Shown: positions 39,566 to 49,033, counted from the stretch's first letter. The stretch is DNA of 64,000 nucleotides from an uncultured Porphyromonadaceae bacterium (GCA_900542765.1 UQOX01000010.1:1-64000); one strand, 5' to 3'. A program made the numbers and translations. The notes: generated by a model from the letters alone, not told the origin.

Positions 39566-40798
39566 TTACCAGCTCGATGTCGAACCGCCTCCTCCGGAGA
39601 GGCCGCCACCGAATCCTCCGCCGAAATGGCCTCCACCGCCGAATCCTCCACCGCGGCCGCCTCCGCCGATGATGGGGGTGATGATGATGGGGAGCGTGTA
39701 GGGAACGACATTTTCGAAGTGGCAGTGCCGGCAACGATAGCGTTTCTCTCCGAGCCCGCTTTGGAAGGGGGTGGCCGGTGTGATGATGCGGTCGCTTTCG
39801 AGGGCGTAGGTGTGAGCGTGGCAGCGCGGGCATTCGGCATAGTGCGACTCTTTGTTGGGGAAGGCATAGACCTCGGTGGCCCCGCAGTGGTCGCACAGCC
39901 ACACGTCGTAGTCGACCGAGCGGACGATTTCCTCGGCATTCTCCTTCGAGGTGAGGAACCGGTTGTCTTCCTCTTCGTTGAGCTTGTGCATGGGGTGCCC
40001 GCAGTTCTCGCATTTACGTTCGGCGTTGCGCAATCGGTGCATGCTTCGTCGGATAAACAGGTAGGTGAACAGGTTGAAGAGCGGGAAAATCACCGCCATG
40101 ATTTTTAGTGTGGGGAGTTGGTTTTCGAGGGCCCGATAGCGTACAGGCGGTTTTTTCTCCTGCAATGGCGTGCGCAGCATGAGCAGTATGACGACCGAGA
40201 AGAGCAGCGACAGCCCGAGGTACATCTCGATGAGGACAAACCAGTCGCCCTCTTCGCGAGTTGTGGCGGCATATACCTCGCCTTGGTGGTCGGGGGCTTC
40301 GATGATGTCGCAGATGCGGGTTATACCCAGCACCATACCCAGGTCGTAGTCTCCTTGGCGGAATGCCGGCAGCATCTCCTGGGCTTGTATGCGCTTGCAC
40401 AAGGCATCGGGCAAGATGCCTTCGAGGCCGTAGCCCACTTCGAAGCGTATCTTGCGTTGGTCGAGGACGAAGAGCACCAGCAGGCCGTTGTCGTTTTCTT
40501 TCTGTCCGATGCCCCAGCGGCTGAACAGTTCGTTGGAGAACGATTCGAGGTCTTGGTCGCCAATCGATTCGACCACGACGACTGCCGTCTCGGCCGTGGT
40601 GCGGCGGCGGAGCGAGTCGAGACGGGTGTTGATGAGGCTTTCGGCCTGTGGCCCGAGTATGCCGTCGGGGTTGGAGACGAACCGCCGGGCGTCGCTTATT
40701 TGCACGTTGGGAACGGTTTCGACCCGGTATTCGGCGGCCGGCGCCATTCCGCAGGTGAATAATATCAGGAAAAGGAAAAGTCTGATTCTTATGTTCAT
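39566..40798 (-). CDS. TPM-domain membrane protein with zinc ribbons and Gly-rich tail
   Basis: 410 residues. A signal peptide (FLFLILFTCGMAPAAEYR) precedes a TPM_phosphatase/YgcG-like domain (about residues 40-165) containing GIGQKENDNGLLVLFVLDQR and VGYGLEGILPD. Two membrane segments follow (about 185-205 and 230-250). The cytosolic-like part has three Cys-x2-Cys pairs (CENCGHP, CDHCGA, CPRCHAH) and a further CRHC. The end is Gly-rich: GGGFGGGGHFGGGFGGGLSGGG then SSW. The role is unknown; TPM proteins have been linked to photosystem repair and general envelope functions. It lies 14 bp downstream of the dNTPase gene. Confidence 0.82.
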   Translation of the reverse strand: MNIRIRLFLFLILFTCGMAPAAEYRVETVPNVQISDARRFVSNPDGILGPQAESLINTRLDSLRRRTTAETAVVVVESIGDQDLESFSNELFSRWGIGQKENDNGLLVLFVLDQRKIRFEVGYGLEGILPDALCKRIQAQEMLPAFRQGDYDLGMVLGITRICDIIEAPDHQGEVYAATTREEGDWFVLIEMYLGLSLLFSVVILLMLRTPLQEKKPPVRYRALENQLPTLKIMAVIFPLFNLFTYLFIRRSMHRLRNAERKCENCGHPMHKLNEEEDNRFLTSKENAEEIVRSVDYDVWLCDHCGATEVYAFPNKESHYAECPRCHAHTYALESDRIITPATPFQSGLGEKRYRCRHCHFENVVPYTLPIIITPIIGGGGRGGGFGGGGHFGGGFGGGLSGGGGSTSSW

Positions 40799-40812
40799 AG
40801 CACGATGGGTGA

Positions 40813-42162
40813 TTATAAGGCCGGCAGGCTCATGCCGTTGATTTTGCGATAGAGGTCGAGGGCATAGACGTCGGTCATGCCCGAGATGTAGTCGATGACA
40901 GCTTGTATGCGGGTGAAGGTGTCGTCGCTCTGCATCTCATACTGGCCGGGCACTTTGTTGAGCAGCAGTTGTGAATAGGCTTTTTCGGGGTTGAGCACGG
41001 CATCGATGAGCTTGTCGAGCAGGACGGTGATGATGCGGTTACCGGCCAGTTCGATGTCGAGAACGTCGGAGGCTTTGTAGATGTAGCGGTAGGCCACGTC
41101 AGAGCAAGCCTTGTAGGCGTTGCGGGGCGTGTCGCTTATCTGCTCGATGAGGCAGCCTTTGAGTTCTCCGCGCAGCAACTCGTCGTCGAGTTCGACAAAG
41201 ACGCGCGAGCATTCGTCGACCAGCTTGCCGATGACGCACGAGCGCAGGTAGGCAATCTGTTCGTTGAGGTCGGAGACGATGTGCAGGGTCTCTTCGATTC
41301 TCTGGCGGCGTTCACCGGTGAAGAAGTCGAGGAAGAGCTGTTCCACGACATCGGTCGTGAGAATCTTCAACTTGTGGGCATCTTCGATGTCCATGATTTG
41401 ATAGCAGATGTCGTCGGCCGCCTCGACCAGGTACACCAGCGGGTGGCGGCAGTAGCGCACTCCGTTGTCGGGTATGCGCAACATGCCCAGTTCGTCGGCA
41501 ATGCGGATAAAGTCGTTGCGTTCCGACGTGAAAAAGCCCAACTTTCCTTTTTCTCCGGCCAACGTCGACTCATAGGGGTATTTCACGATGGAGGCCAGCG
41601 TTGAGTAGGTCATGACAAACCCGCCTTCGCGGCGCCCTTTGAACTGGTGGGTGAGCAGTCGGAAGGCGTTGGCGTTTCCCTCGAAATGGGTGAGGTCTTT
41701 CCACTGGTCGTCGTTGAACGCGAGCCGCTCTTTGAGTTGCAGGCCGTTGCCTTCGGAAAAGTAGGTGGCGATGGCTTTCTCTCCCGAGTGGCCGAACGGC
41801 GGGTTGCCCAAGTCGTGGGCCAGGCAGGCCGCGGCCACGATGGCGCCGATGCCGTGGAACTTGTCGACCCAGGCTTCGTCCCGGTATTTCTCGGCCAGGG
41901 CGGCCGAGATGTTATTGCCCAACGAACGTCCCACGCACGACACTTCGAGGCTGTGGGTGAGACGGTTGTGCACGAATATGCTGCCCGGGAGCGGAAACAC
42001 CTGCGTCTTGTTTTGCAACCGGCGGAATGGCGATGAGAATACCAGCCGGTCGTAATCGCGCTGGAAATCGGTGCGTGTGTGCTGGTGGGCGTCGTGGTAA
42101 CGTTCGAGTCCGAATCGTTTCGACGACAGCAGCCGTTCCCAACTCATGATTCTTTCTTCCAT
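40813..42162 (-). CDS. deoxyguanosinetriphosphate triphosphohydrolase-like protein (dNTPase)
   Basis: HD-domain dNTP hydrolase of 449 residues. It starts with SSKRFGLERYHDAHQHTRTD and FSSPFRRLQNKTQVFPL. Metal ligands are in NRLTHSLEV (His) and CLAHDLGNPPFGHSGE (HD motif). The start at 42162 (MEERIMSWERLL) is supported by a GAGGAG site about 8 nt upstream; 42147 is an alternative. It is a housekeeping nucleotide-pool enzyme; HD dNTPases can also deplete phage dNTPs, but nothing nearby suggests defence. Confidence 0.92.
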   Translation of the reverse strand: MEERIMSWERLLSSKRFGLERYHDAHQHTRTDFQRDYDRLVFSSPFRRLQNKTQVFPLPGSIFVHNRLTHSLEVSCVGRSLGNNISAALAEKYRDEAWVDKFHGIGAIVAAACLAHDLGNPPFGHSGEKAIATYFSEGNGLQLKERLAFNDDQWKDLTHFEGNANAFRLLTHQFKGRREGGFVMTYSTLASIVKYPYESTLAGEKGKLGFFTSERNDFIRIADELGMLRIPDNGVRYCRHPLVYLVEAADDICYQIMDIEDAHKLKILTTDVVEQLFLDFFTGERRQRIEETLHIVSDLNEQIAYLRSCVIGKLVDECSRVFVELDDELLRGELKGCLIEQISDTPRNAYKACSDVAYRYIYKASDVLDIELAGNRIITVLLDKLIDAVLNPEKAYSQLLLNKVPGQYEMQSDDTFTRIQAVIDYISGMTDVYALDLYRKINGMSLPAL

Positions 42163-42190
42163 AAAATTTCTCCTCTTTGAGAATGAAGAG

Positions 42191-42198
42191 CAAAGATA
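42191..42198 (-). promoter_or_regulatory. -7 box of the dNTPase-TPM operon
   Basis: TATCTTTG on the minus strand, 29 bp from the dNTPase ATG. It is divergent from dut. Confidence 0.45.
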
Positions 42199-42335
42199 CG
42201 AAAAGTTGCCGTATTGCCCTAATTTTGCAGGAAAGTTGCTTTCTATCGGTAAAAAATGAAAAAATAGGCGGCGACTTTCGTGAGATTTCGTTATTTTCGC
42301 CGATAATATTTTCGATAAAATCACAGCCTTGCAAT

Positions 42336-42773
42336 ATGGAGACAATCGTGAAAATCATCAATCGGTCCAAACACCCTCTTCCTGCATACGAAACCCCGCA
42401 ATCGGCCGGCATGGACATTCGTGCCAATCTCGACGCGCCCATCGTGCTCAAACCCCTGCAACGAGTGCTTGTGCCCACCGGGCTCTACATCGAGTTGCCG
42501 GTCGGATATGAGGCGCAGATGCGTCCCCGCAGCGGCCTGGCCCTGAAAAAGGGCATCACCTTGCTGAATACCCCCGGTACCATCGATGCCGATTATCGCG
42601 GGGAGATAGGAGTGATACTCATCAACCTTTCCGACCGGGATTTTACGATTGCCGATGGCGAGCGCATCTGCCAGATGGTGGTGGCGCCTCACAGTCGGGT
42701 CGTGTGGAACGAGACCGACACGCTGGCCGACAGTGAACGTGGTGCCGGCGGTTTCGGACACACGGGCGTGTAA
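42336..42773 (+). CDS. dut: deoxyuridine 5'-triphosphate nucleotidohydrolase
   Basis: Trimeric dUTPase of 145 residues. Motif 1 is [11 protein letters not shown], motif 2 RPRSGLAL, motif 3 [15 protein letters not shown], motif 4 [10 protein letters not shown] and motif 5 [10 protein letters not shown], all intact. I use the ATG at 42336 ([11 protein letters not shown]). It heads a run of closely spaced plus-strand envelope genes and is divergent from a dNTPase, so two dNTP-pool enzymes share one intergenic region. Confidence 0.97.
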   Translation: METIVKIINRSKHPLPAYETPQSAGMDIRANLDAPIVLKPLQRVLVPTGLYIELPVGYEAQMRPRSGLALKKGITLLNTPGTIDADYRGEIGVILINLSDRDFTIADGERICQMVVAPHSRVVWNETDTLADSERGAGGFGHTGV

Positions 42774-42794
42774 CCAGGGCGAAACTACATCTCG

Positions 42795-44516
42795 ATGTTT
42801 ATGAAACACCATATCACGCAGTTCGTTCTTTGGCTCTCCCTCCTTGTCCCTGCGGGGTTGCAGGCCGCGGCGGGTGTGGCCGGCGCTGAGACCGGCGACA
42901 AGGCCAAGGCGCAGTATGCCTATTTCGAGGCGATGCGTCACAAAGGGTCGGGACATCATGCCGAGGCCTTCGATTTGTTGCGTCATGCCATAGCCCTCGA
43001 CTCGACCTTGGCGGCCGCCTATTCCGAAGTGGCCGGATACTATTTCACCTTGCGCGATGCCGTCACCGGCTACCGCTGCCTGCTCAAAGCGGTCGATTAT
43101 GCCCCCGGGAACCGTTGGTATATCCTTTCAGCGGCCGAGTGCGCGCGGCAGATTCGCGACTATTCCCGGGCCGATTCGTTGTATGGAATGTATTTGTCGC
43201 TGCGCCCTTCCGATTTTGATATTCTCATGCGGCGGGTCGAGGTGTGCCTGCTCCAAGGCGAACCCGGGAAAGCCCTTGACGCCTATAACCGCTTTGAAGA
43301 GCAGTACGGTGCCAGTGAAAGTACCATTTTGCAAAAAGCCCGCATCTATCATCTCATGCAAGCCCGCGAGCAGAGTTACAAGGAGATGGAACGTCTCATC
43401 GCCGAGAATCCCCGTAACGTCTCTTATGTCTTGCTGCTGGGTGACCTCTATCTCGACGGCGAACGCTATGACGACGCTTATCGCACCTACATGCAGGCCC
43501 GGGCCATCGACCCCGAAAACGAAACCCTGCATCTCTCCCTGCTCAATTATTATCGCACGCAGAACGATTGGAACGCCTATTTGGGACAAGCCGATACGGT
43601 GCTTTTCCATAGCGACCTTCCGGCCGATGCCCGTCTGTCGGTGCTGCCTTATGTCGTGCAGATTCTTTCCGACGAAAAATCCCGCCTCGACTCGATTATG
43701 ACCCGTTTGTGCGAGCTTTATCCCCGTGATGCCGATTTGCGCAAACTGTATAGCGAGATATTGATTCATGCCGGTGATTATGACCGTGCCCAGGAACAAC
43801 TCGAAGTGGCCATCGATATTGCGCCCGACGAGGATTTGTGGCAGCGGCTTTTCTCGATACTGGTCGAGAAAAACGACAACGAGGCCCTCATCGAGGCGGC
43901 CCGTCGGGCCATACAGGCTTCGCCCGAAGTGGGACGCTATTATCTCATTGTCGCCTCTTCCCAGTTGGTGGCCGAACGTTATGATGAAGCCGCGGCTACG
44001 TTGCATCAAGGCTTGAACGTCCCCGAAATCGGGTCCGACCCGTTGATGCGTTCCGAGTTTTATACCCTTTTCGGCGATATTGCTTTCCGACAGGAAAAGG
44101 CCGACGAGGCGTTTGCCTACTATGACAGGGCGCTCGAAAACAATCCCAAGAACTATGCCACGCTCAATAATTACAGCTATTACCTCGCGTTGTTGGGACG
44201 CGACCTCGACAAGGCCGAGCGCATGAGCGGCGAAGTCATCAAGGCCAACCCCGACAATGCCACCTATCTCGACACTTATGCCTGGGTCTATTTCAAGCTG
44301 GGACGTTACTCGCTGGCGCGGCTTTATCTCAAAAAAGCCATCGATATTGCCTCCGAGGCCAGTGCCGAGATGTATGAGCATTATGGCGATGTGCTGGCTG
44401 TGATGGGAAATGAGGCCGAAGCGGTGGAGTGGTGGCAAAAAGCCGTCGAGGCCGGAGGCGACTCCGAAACATTGCGACAGAAAATCGCCCGGAAAAAATA
44501 TGTCGAGCATGAATAG
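42795..44516 (+). CDS. exported tetratricopeptide repeat protein
   Basis: 573 residues. A signal peptide (FVLWLSLLVPAGLQAAAG) is followed by consecutive TPR-like helical pairs along most of the length, e.g. EAFDLLRHAIALDSTLAAAY and AFAYYDRALENNPKNYATLN. Presumably a periplasmic or outer-membrane-associated scaffold. It begins 21 bp after dut (alternative ATG at 42801) and overlaps the start of the DUF4292-like lipoprotein gene, indicating a shared operon with the EnvC-like gene. Confidence 0.88.
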   Translation: MFMKHHITQFVLWLSLLVPAGLQAAAGVAGAETGDKAKAQYAYFEAMRHKGSGHHAEAFDLLRHAIALDSTLAAAYSEVAGYYFTLRDAVTGYRCLLKAVDYAPGNRWYILSAAECARQIRDYSRADSLYGMYLSLRPSDFDILMRRVEVCLLQGEPGKALDAYNRFEEQYGASESTILQKARIYHLMQAREQSYKEMERLIAENPRNVSYVLLLGDLYLDGERYDDAYRTYMQARAIDPENETLHLSLLNYYRTQNDWNAYLGQADTVLFHSDLPADARLSVLPYVVQILSDEKSRLDSIMTRLCELYPRDADLRKLYSEILIHAGDYDRAQEQLEVAIDIAPDEDLWQRLFSILVEKNDNEALIEAARRAIQASPEVGRYYLIVASSQLVAERYDEAAATLHQGLNVPEIGSDPLMRSEFYTLFGDIAFRQEKADEAFAYYDRALENNPKNYATLNNYSYYLALLGRDLDKAERMSGEVIKANPDNATYLDTYAWVYFKLGRYSLARLYLKKAIDIASEASAEMYEHYGDVLAVMGNEAEAVEWWQKAVEAGGDSETLRQKIARKKYVEHE

Positions 44517-45345
44517 ATGGGTGTTGCTCATATCGTTGCTGGCGCTGGTGGCTCTCTCGGGGTGCCGCAGCCGTCGTGCCGTATCGGCGGGGGAGATGCT
44601 TCCCCCGACCGGGGAACTGTCGCCCGGCTTGTTGCTCGACGAACTGCTCACCCGCAGCGATGGCGACACTTCGGCCCAGATGAAGGCGTCGGCCTTGATT
44701 TCGTTCGATGGGAATGCCGCCCGTAGCCGGGTGCAAATACGGTGGCGGCGCGACCGTGCAATACAGGTCTCGATACTGCCGCTCATGGGCGTCGAAATAG
44801 CCCGCCTCGTGCTCACCCCCGACACGATACATCTCATTGACCGGTATCACAAGCAATATGCCGTCGTTGCGGTTGGGGAGTGGACGCGACGGTCGCCTCT
44901 CGACCTCTCTTTCGAGACGGTGCAGTCGCTTTTCCTGGCTCGTCCGGCATGGCCGGGCGGTGCGATGACGCCCGGTGACCTCTCGCTTTTTGCAACCGTC
45001 GCCGACGGTACCGGCGGATATGCTTACACGGCTCGGGCGGCAGGGAGGGCTTGCGACAACCGCTTCACCATCGACAACCGTGCCTGCCTCACCACGTTCC
45101 AGTGGCGCAAGCCTCATGCCGCATCGACCCTTTCGGGACGTTATGCCGGCTATGGTGTCGCGCAGGACCGCATCTCCCCCCGGGAAATGGCTCTGGTGCT
45201 TTCGGCCGTATTCGAGGGTGAGGTGTCGTTCACCTTGGAGAATATGGAGTATGGCTGGAATGCCCCCCAAAACATATCGGCCCATGTGCCGTCATCATAC
45301 CAAAGAACCGATTTGCAAACATGGATAGAAACAATATCGCGATGA
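44509..45345 (+). CDS. DUF4292-like lipoprotein (LolB-like fold)
   Basis: 278 residues starting MNRWVLLISLLALVALSGC, a clear lipobox with Cys19. The body (MKASALISFDGNAARSRVQI, IQVSILPLMGVEIARLVLTP, DTIHLIDRYHKQY) has the layout of DUF4292 proteins, which resemble LolA/LolB. It overlaps the TPR gene (alternative ATG at 44500) and shares an ATGA stop-start with the next gene. It probably sits in the outer membrane and may handle lipoproteins or lipids (inference). Confidence 0.8.
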   Translation: MNRWVLLISLLALVALSGCRSRRAVSAGEMLPPTGELSPGLLLDELLTRSDGDTSAQMKASALISFDGNAARSRVQIRWRRDRAIQVSILPLMGVEIARLVLTPDTIHLIDRYHKQYAVVAVGEWTRRSPLDLSFETVQSLFLARPAWPGGAMTPGDLSLFATVADGTGGYAYTARAAGRACDNRFTIDNRACLTTFQWRKPHAASTLSGRYAGYGVAQDRISPREMALVLSAVFEGEVSFTLENMEYGWNAPQNISAHVPSSYQRTDLQTWIETISR

Positions 45346-46589
45346 CGAGTCGTCTGCTGCTGCTCTTGGTGGCCTTTTTATGTGCGGGGCTTGTCCCGGC
45401 GCAGAACTCGAAGAAGGTGCAGTCCCTGAAAAAACAGCAGACAACGGCCTTGCAAAATATCAAGAATACCAATCAGCAGATAAACAAGACCCAGAAAACC
45501 CAGCTTCAAGCCCTGCACCGCCTCGAAGCTATCTCTACCGAGATAGCGCACATCAACGACAGCATCAAGACGCTCAATGCCGAGATGGCGCGTACCATGG
45601 AGCAGGAAAAGCAGCTGACGGCCGAGATTGCCGACCTTGAACGTTCGCTTGCGGCCAAGAAAGAGAGCTATGCCAAGGCCGTGCGTTCCATGACCGTGCG
45701 GCGCGACAACCGGTACGATGCGTTGATGTTTATCCTTTCGGCCTCATCGCTCGACCAAGCCTACCGCCGTTTCCGCTATCTGCAAGAGTTTTCCTCCTGG
45801 CGGAAGCAGGAAGCCAAGGAAATCGTGAAACAGCGCGATGACCTCAACCGGCGGCGCACCGAGTTGCTGCGGGTGCGCAAAGCACAAGGCGAGGTGCTGG
45901 CGTTGCGCACGGCCGCTTCACAACAGCTCATTCGTCAGCAACGGGAGCAGCGTACCTTGGTTGCCGGCCTCAGGAAGAAAGAGCGGACGTTGAAGCAGGA
46001 ACTCAAAAAACAGCAGCAACAGGCCGATGCCTTGGGCCGCCGCATACAGGAGGTCATCGAAGAGGAGGCGCGTAAGGCGGCCGAAGCCGCAGCGGCCAAA
46101 AAGAAAAATTCGGCGACGAAACCTTCGACGCAGGCCGGTTATCAGATGTCGAAAGACGAGGAGCGGCTCTCCCGCAACTTTGCACAGAATCGGGGCAAGC
46201 TGCCGACTCCGCTGTCGGGACGTTACCGCATCATCGCCCATTTCGGCACACAGCAGCACCCCGATTTGAAGTATGTGAAAATCAACAATCAGGGCATCGA
46301 CATGCAGACCCAGCCCGGCACAAAAGCCCGCTCGGTTTTCGATGGCGTGGTCACGAGCATCTTTGTCATGCCGGGCTATAACACCTCCATCATTGTTCGC
46401 CACGGTGAATACTTGACGATTTATTCCAACCTCAGTACCATATATGTGAAAACCGGCGACCGCGTGAAAACCGGTCAGGAACTCGGAATCATTTACTCCG
46501 ACCCCGAGGAGGACAACCGCACGGTGCTTCACTTCCAGATAAGAAAAGAGACAACCAAATTAGACCCCGAACTGTGGCTGAAAAAATGA
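45342..46589 (+). CDS. EnvC-like murein hydrolase activator (coiled coil plus degenerate M23 domain)
   Basis: 415 residues. A signal peptide (LLLLLVAFLCAGLVPAQ) is followed by a coiled coil to about residue 250 and a C-terminal LytM/M23 domain (from YRIIAHFGTQQHP to the end). In active M23 enzymes the zinc site reads HxxxD and HxH; here the first His is replaced in NNQGIDMQ and the first His of HxH is Val in TVLHFQI. The domain is therefore likely catalytically dead and activates amidases during cell separation, as EnvC does. ATGA overlap with the gene before; ATGA overlap with the gene after. Confidence 0.87.
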   Translation: MTSRLLLLLVAFLCAGLVPAQNSKKVQSLKKQQTTALQNIKNTNQQINKTQKTQLQALHRLEAISTEIAHINDSIKTLNAEMARTMEQEKQLTAEIADLERSLAAKKESYAKAVRSMTVRRDNRYDALMFILSASSLDQAYRRFRYLQEFSSWRKQEAKEIVKQRDDLNRRRTELLRVRKAQGEVLALRTAASQQLIRQQREQRTLVAGLRKKERTLKQELKKQQQQADALGRRIQEVIEEEARKAAEAAAAKKKNSATKPSTQAGYQMSKDEERLSRNFAQNRGKLPTPLSGRYRIIAHFGTQQHPDLKYVKINNQGIDMQTQPGTKARSVFDGVVTSIFVMPGYNTSIIVRHGEYLTIYSNLSTIYVKTGDRVKTGQELGIIYSDPEEDNRTVLHFQIRKETTKLDPELWLKK

Positions 46590-47527
46590 ACCCCATCACG
46601 ATGACCCGTTACACGCCCGACAGGAAGGCCGAGTGGGACGCGGCGGTAGAGATGGCCCGCAACGGGACGTTTCTTTTCCGGCGCGATTATCTCGAATACC
46701 ATGCCGACCGTTTTCCCGATTATTCGTACTTGTTTTTTTTGAAAGGGAAACCGATTGCCCTTCTCCCGGCGCATCGGCAAGACGACATGCTTTGTTCGCA
46801 CCGGGGGCTCACTTATGGAGGCCTCGTCCTTTTACCCGGAGCTACGGCCGAGCGGGTCATCTCCATCTTCGACCTGATGGCCGAACGGCTGCCGGCCGAG
46901 GGCATGACCCGCTTGCTCTACAAGTGTGTGCCCCACCATCTGCATCGCTATCCGGCCGAGGAAGACCGTTATGCCCTTTTCTTGCGACAGGCTTCGCGGG
47001 TCGCCTGTAACATCGCTTCGGTGGTCGATCTGTCGGCGCCCCTCCGCTTTGCCGAGTTGCGTCGCCGGGGGGTGCGCAAAGCCCTGTCGGCCGGCGTTTC
47101 GGTGGAAGAGAGTGAGGCGTGGGCCGATTTTTGGGAAGTCCTCAAAGATAATCTCTCGCACCGTTTTGGTGCACACCCCGTGCATACGCTCGACGAGATA
47201 ACCCGTTTGCATGCCCTCTTCCCCGGGAATATCCGTCTCTTTACCGCCACGCTCGACGGTCGGGTCGAGGGCGGTACCGTGGTGTATGAATGTGGCGATT
47301 GCGTGCGGGTGCAATATATATCGGCCTCGGAGCAGGGCAAGGAGTGTGCCGTGCTCGACCTCCTTTTCGATTATCTCCTTCGCGACCGGTATGCCTCACG
47401 CCGCTATTTCGATTTCGGAACCTCCAATGGCGACAACGGCCATTTCCTCAACGAAGGTCTCATCGCCCAGAAAGAGGGGTTTGGCGGCCGTGGCGTCGTG
47501 TATGAAACCTATCTTCTCACCTTCTAA
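46586..47527 (+). CDS. FemAB/GNAT-like acyltransferase family protein
   Basis: 313 residues. The N-terminus (MTRYTPDRKAEWDAAVEMAR, then NGTFLFRRDYLEYH) and the later RRYFDFGTSNGDNGHFLNEG, FGGRGVVYETYLL resemble FemAB-type GNAT proteins near polysaccharide loci. Such proteins add amino acids or acyl groups to cell-wall or exopolysaccharide precursors. The start at 46586 makes an ATGA overlap with the EnvC-like gene; 46574 is an alternative. It is followed after 12 bp by a flippase, suggesting a role in surface-polymer assembly (inference). Confidence 0.72.
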   Translation: MNPITMTRYTPDRKAEWDAAVEMARNGTFLFRRDYLEYHADRFPDYSYLFFLKGKPIALLPAHRQDDMLCSHRGLTYGGLVLLPGATAERVISIFDLMAERLPAEGMTRLLYKCVPHHLHRYPAEEDRYALFLRQASRVACNIASVVDLSAPLRFAELRRRGVRKALSAGVSVEESEAWADFWEVLKDNLSHRFGAHPVHTLDEITRLHALFPGNIRLFTATLDGRVEGGTVVYECGDCVRVQYISASEQGKECAVLDLLFDYLLRDRYASRRYFDFGTSNGDNGHFLNEGLIAQKEGFGGRGVVYETYLLTF

Positions 47528-47539
47528 CGGCATGGCCTG

Positions 47540-48988
47540 ATGCAACAGAGCGAATCGACATCGATGTATCGTCGCATTGTGAAGACGACCGGTCTCCTGG
47601 GCGGCGTGCAGGTGCTTTCGATACTCTGTTCCATCGTGCGCAATAAGTGCATCGCCCTGTGGCTGGGTCCGGCCGGGGTGGGGGTCATCGGCCTTTACAA
47701 TGCCACTATCGAGATGTTGTCGGCCCTTACGGGACTGGGATTGCGGCAGAGTGCCGTGCGCAACATCTCGCAAGCCCGTACCCGGGACGAAGCCGCCTTG
47801 GCCCGCATGGCGAAGGTGTTGCGGCGTTGGAGTTGGCTGGCCGGCCTGTTGGGGGCGGTGGTCATGCTCTCCACGGCTCCGCTGTTGAGCCGCTTCACCT
47901 TTGGCGATGAGGCTCATGTTTGGGGGTATGTGTGGCTCTCCTGTGCGCTCCTGTTCAGCGCTCTGACGGCCGGCGACCAAGCCATATTGCAGGGCACGCA
48001 GCGCCTGCGGCAGCTTTCCAAGGCGGGGGTCATGGGCAATCTCGTGGCTTTGCTGGTGTCATTGCCGCTCTATTATTTCTTCCGATTCGAGGGGATTGTG
48101 CCCTCGCTTGTCCTGTCGTCGGGAGTGACTTTCTTTTTTGTGTGGATATACAGCCGCAAAACCGTCGTCCGCAAGGTCGAAATCTCTTGGCGCGAGACTT
48201 GCAAGGAGGGGCGTGTCATGGTTGTGTTGGGGGTGTATATGACGGTGAGCGGTTTCCTCACGACGTTGTTCAATTACCTTTTTGTCGGTTTCATACAGCG
48301 CACGGCCGGAGCGGCCGATTTGGGCTATTACCAGGCGGGATATGCAATCGTGACGCGCTATGTGGGGCTGGTCTTGGCGGCGATGGCCACCGAATATTAT
48401 CCCCGGTTGGCGGCCGTGAGCGACGATCATGTGACACTGGGCCGTCAGATTTCCCGGCAAATCGAAGTGGCGCTTCTGTTGTTGGTGCCTATCGTTTCGC
48501 TCTTTCTTGTTTTCCAGGAATGGGTGGTGCGGTTGCTCTACACGGCCGAGTTCCTTTGCATGGAGACTTTTTTCTCTTGGGCCATGGTGGGCGTCTTGTT
48601 CAAATCGATTTCCTGGGCCATGGGATTTGTGCTGCTGGCCAAGGGCGACGGGAAACTCTATCTCGTTACCGAACTGGCTTCCGACTTCTCGGGGCTCCTC
48701 CTCAACCTCGGCTGTTACTCTCTGTGGGGACTCGAAGGAGCCGGCGTTGCCTATTTGCTCAATTTCTTTATTTATGGCGTGATGATGTGGGTCGTGTGCC
48801 GTCGGCACTATGGCATACGGTTGGGACGCTCGTGGTGGGGTGTCGCCTTTTGGGGCGTGCTCGGCTGCTCGGTGGTCTCGGTCGGTTACCGCATCGGGAC
48901 GACCTTCTCCCTCTCCTTGTCGGTCGTCTGTGCTGTTGTCGCCACGTCTCTGGCCTTGTGGCGGTTGAAACGCCGTCTGGCGGTGTAA
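47540..48988 (+). CDS. polysaccharide flippase (Wzx-like, O-antigen translocase)
   Basis: Inner-membrane lipid-linked oligosaccharide flippase of the MVF/MATE-like superfamily. 482 residues with about 12-14 transmembrane segments. The N-terminus (TTGLLGGVQVLSILCSIVRN, KCIALWLGPAGVGVIGLYNA) matches WzxE/O-antigen-translocase proteins. It presumably works with the neighbouring glycosyltransferases. No Wzy polymerase or Wzz is in the window. It is convergent with the next glycosyltransferase with only a 45-bp gap and no obvious terminator. Confidence 0.88.
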   Translation: MQQSESTSMYRRIVKTTGLLGGVQVLSILCSIVRNKCIALWLGPAGVGVIGLYNATIEMLSALTGLGLRQSAVRNISQARTRDEAALARMAKVLRRWSWLAGLLGAVVMLSTAPLLSRFTFGDEAHVWGYVWLSCALLFSALTAGDQAILQGTQRLRQLSKAGVMGNLVALLVSLPLYYFFRFEGIVPSLVLSSGVTFFFVWIYSRKTVVRKVEISWRETCKEGRVMVVLGVYMTVSGFLTTLFNYLFVGFIQRTAGAADLGYYQAGYAIVTRYVGLVLAAMATEYYPRLAAVSDDHVTLGRQISRQIEVALLLLVPIVSLFLVFQEWVVRLLYTAEFLCMETFFSWAMVGVLFKSISWAMGFVLLAKGDGKLYLVTELASDFSGLLLNLGCYSLWGLEGAGVAYLLNFFIYGVMMWVVCRRHYGIRLGRSWWGVAFWGVLGCSVVSVGYRIGTTFSLSLSVVCAVVATSLALWRLKRRLAV

Positions 48989-49033
48989 GTCCGCGGCGGA
49001 TTGTCCCATTTCTCCTTTCGATGGCGTAAGGAA

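Noticed and set aside
40813..42773. dNTPase plus dut divergent pair as an antiphage nucleotide-depletion system
   Set aside because: Both are standard housekeeping enzymes; no effector, sensor or mobile-element context is nearby.
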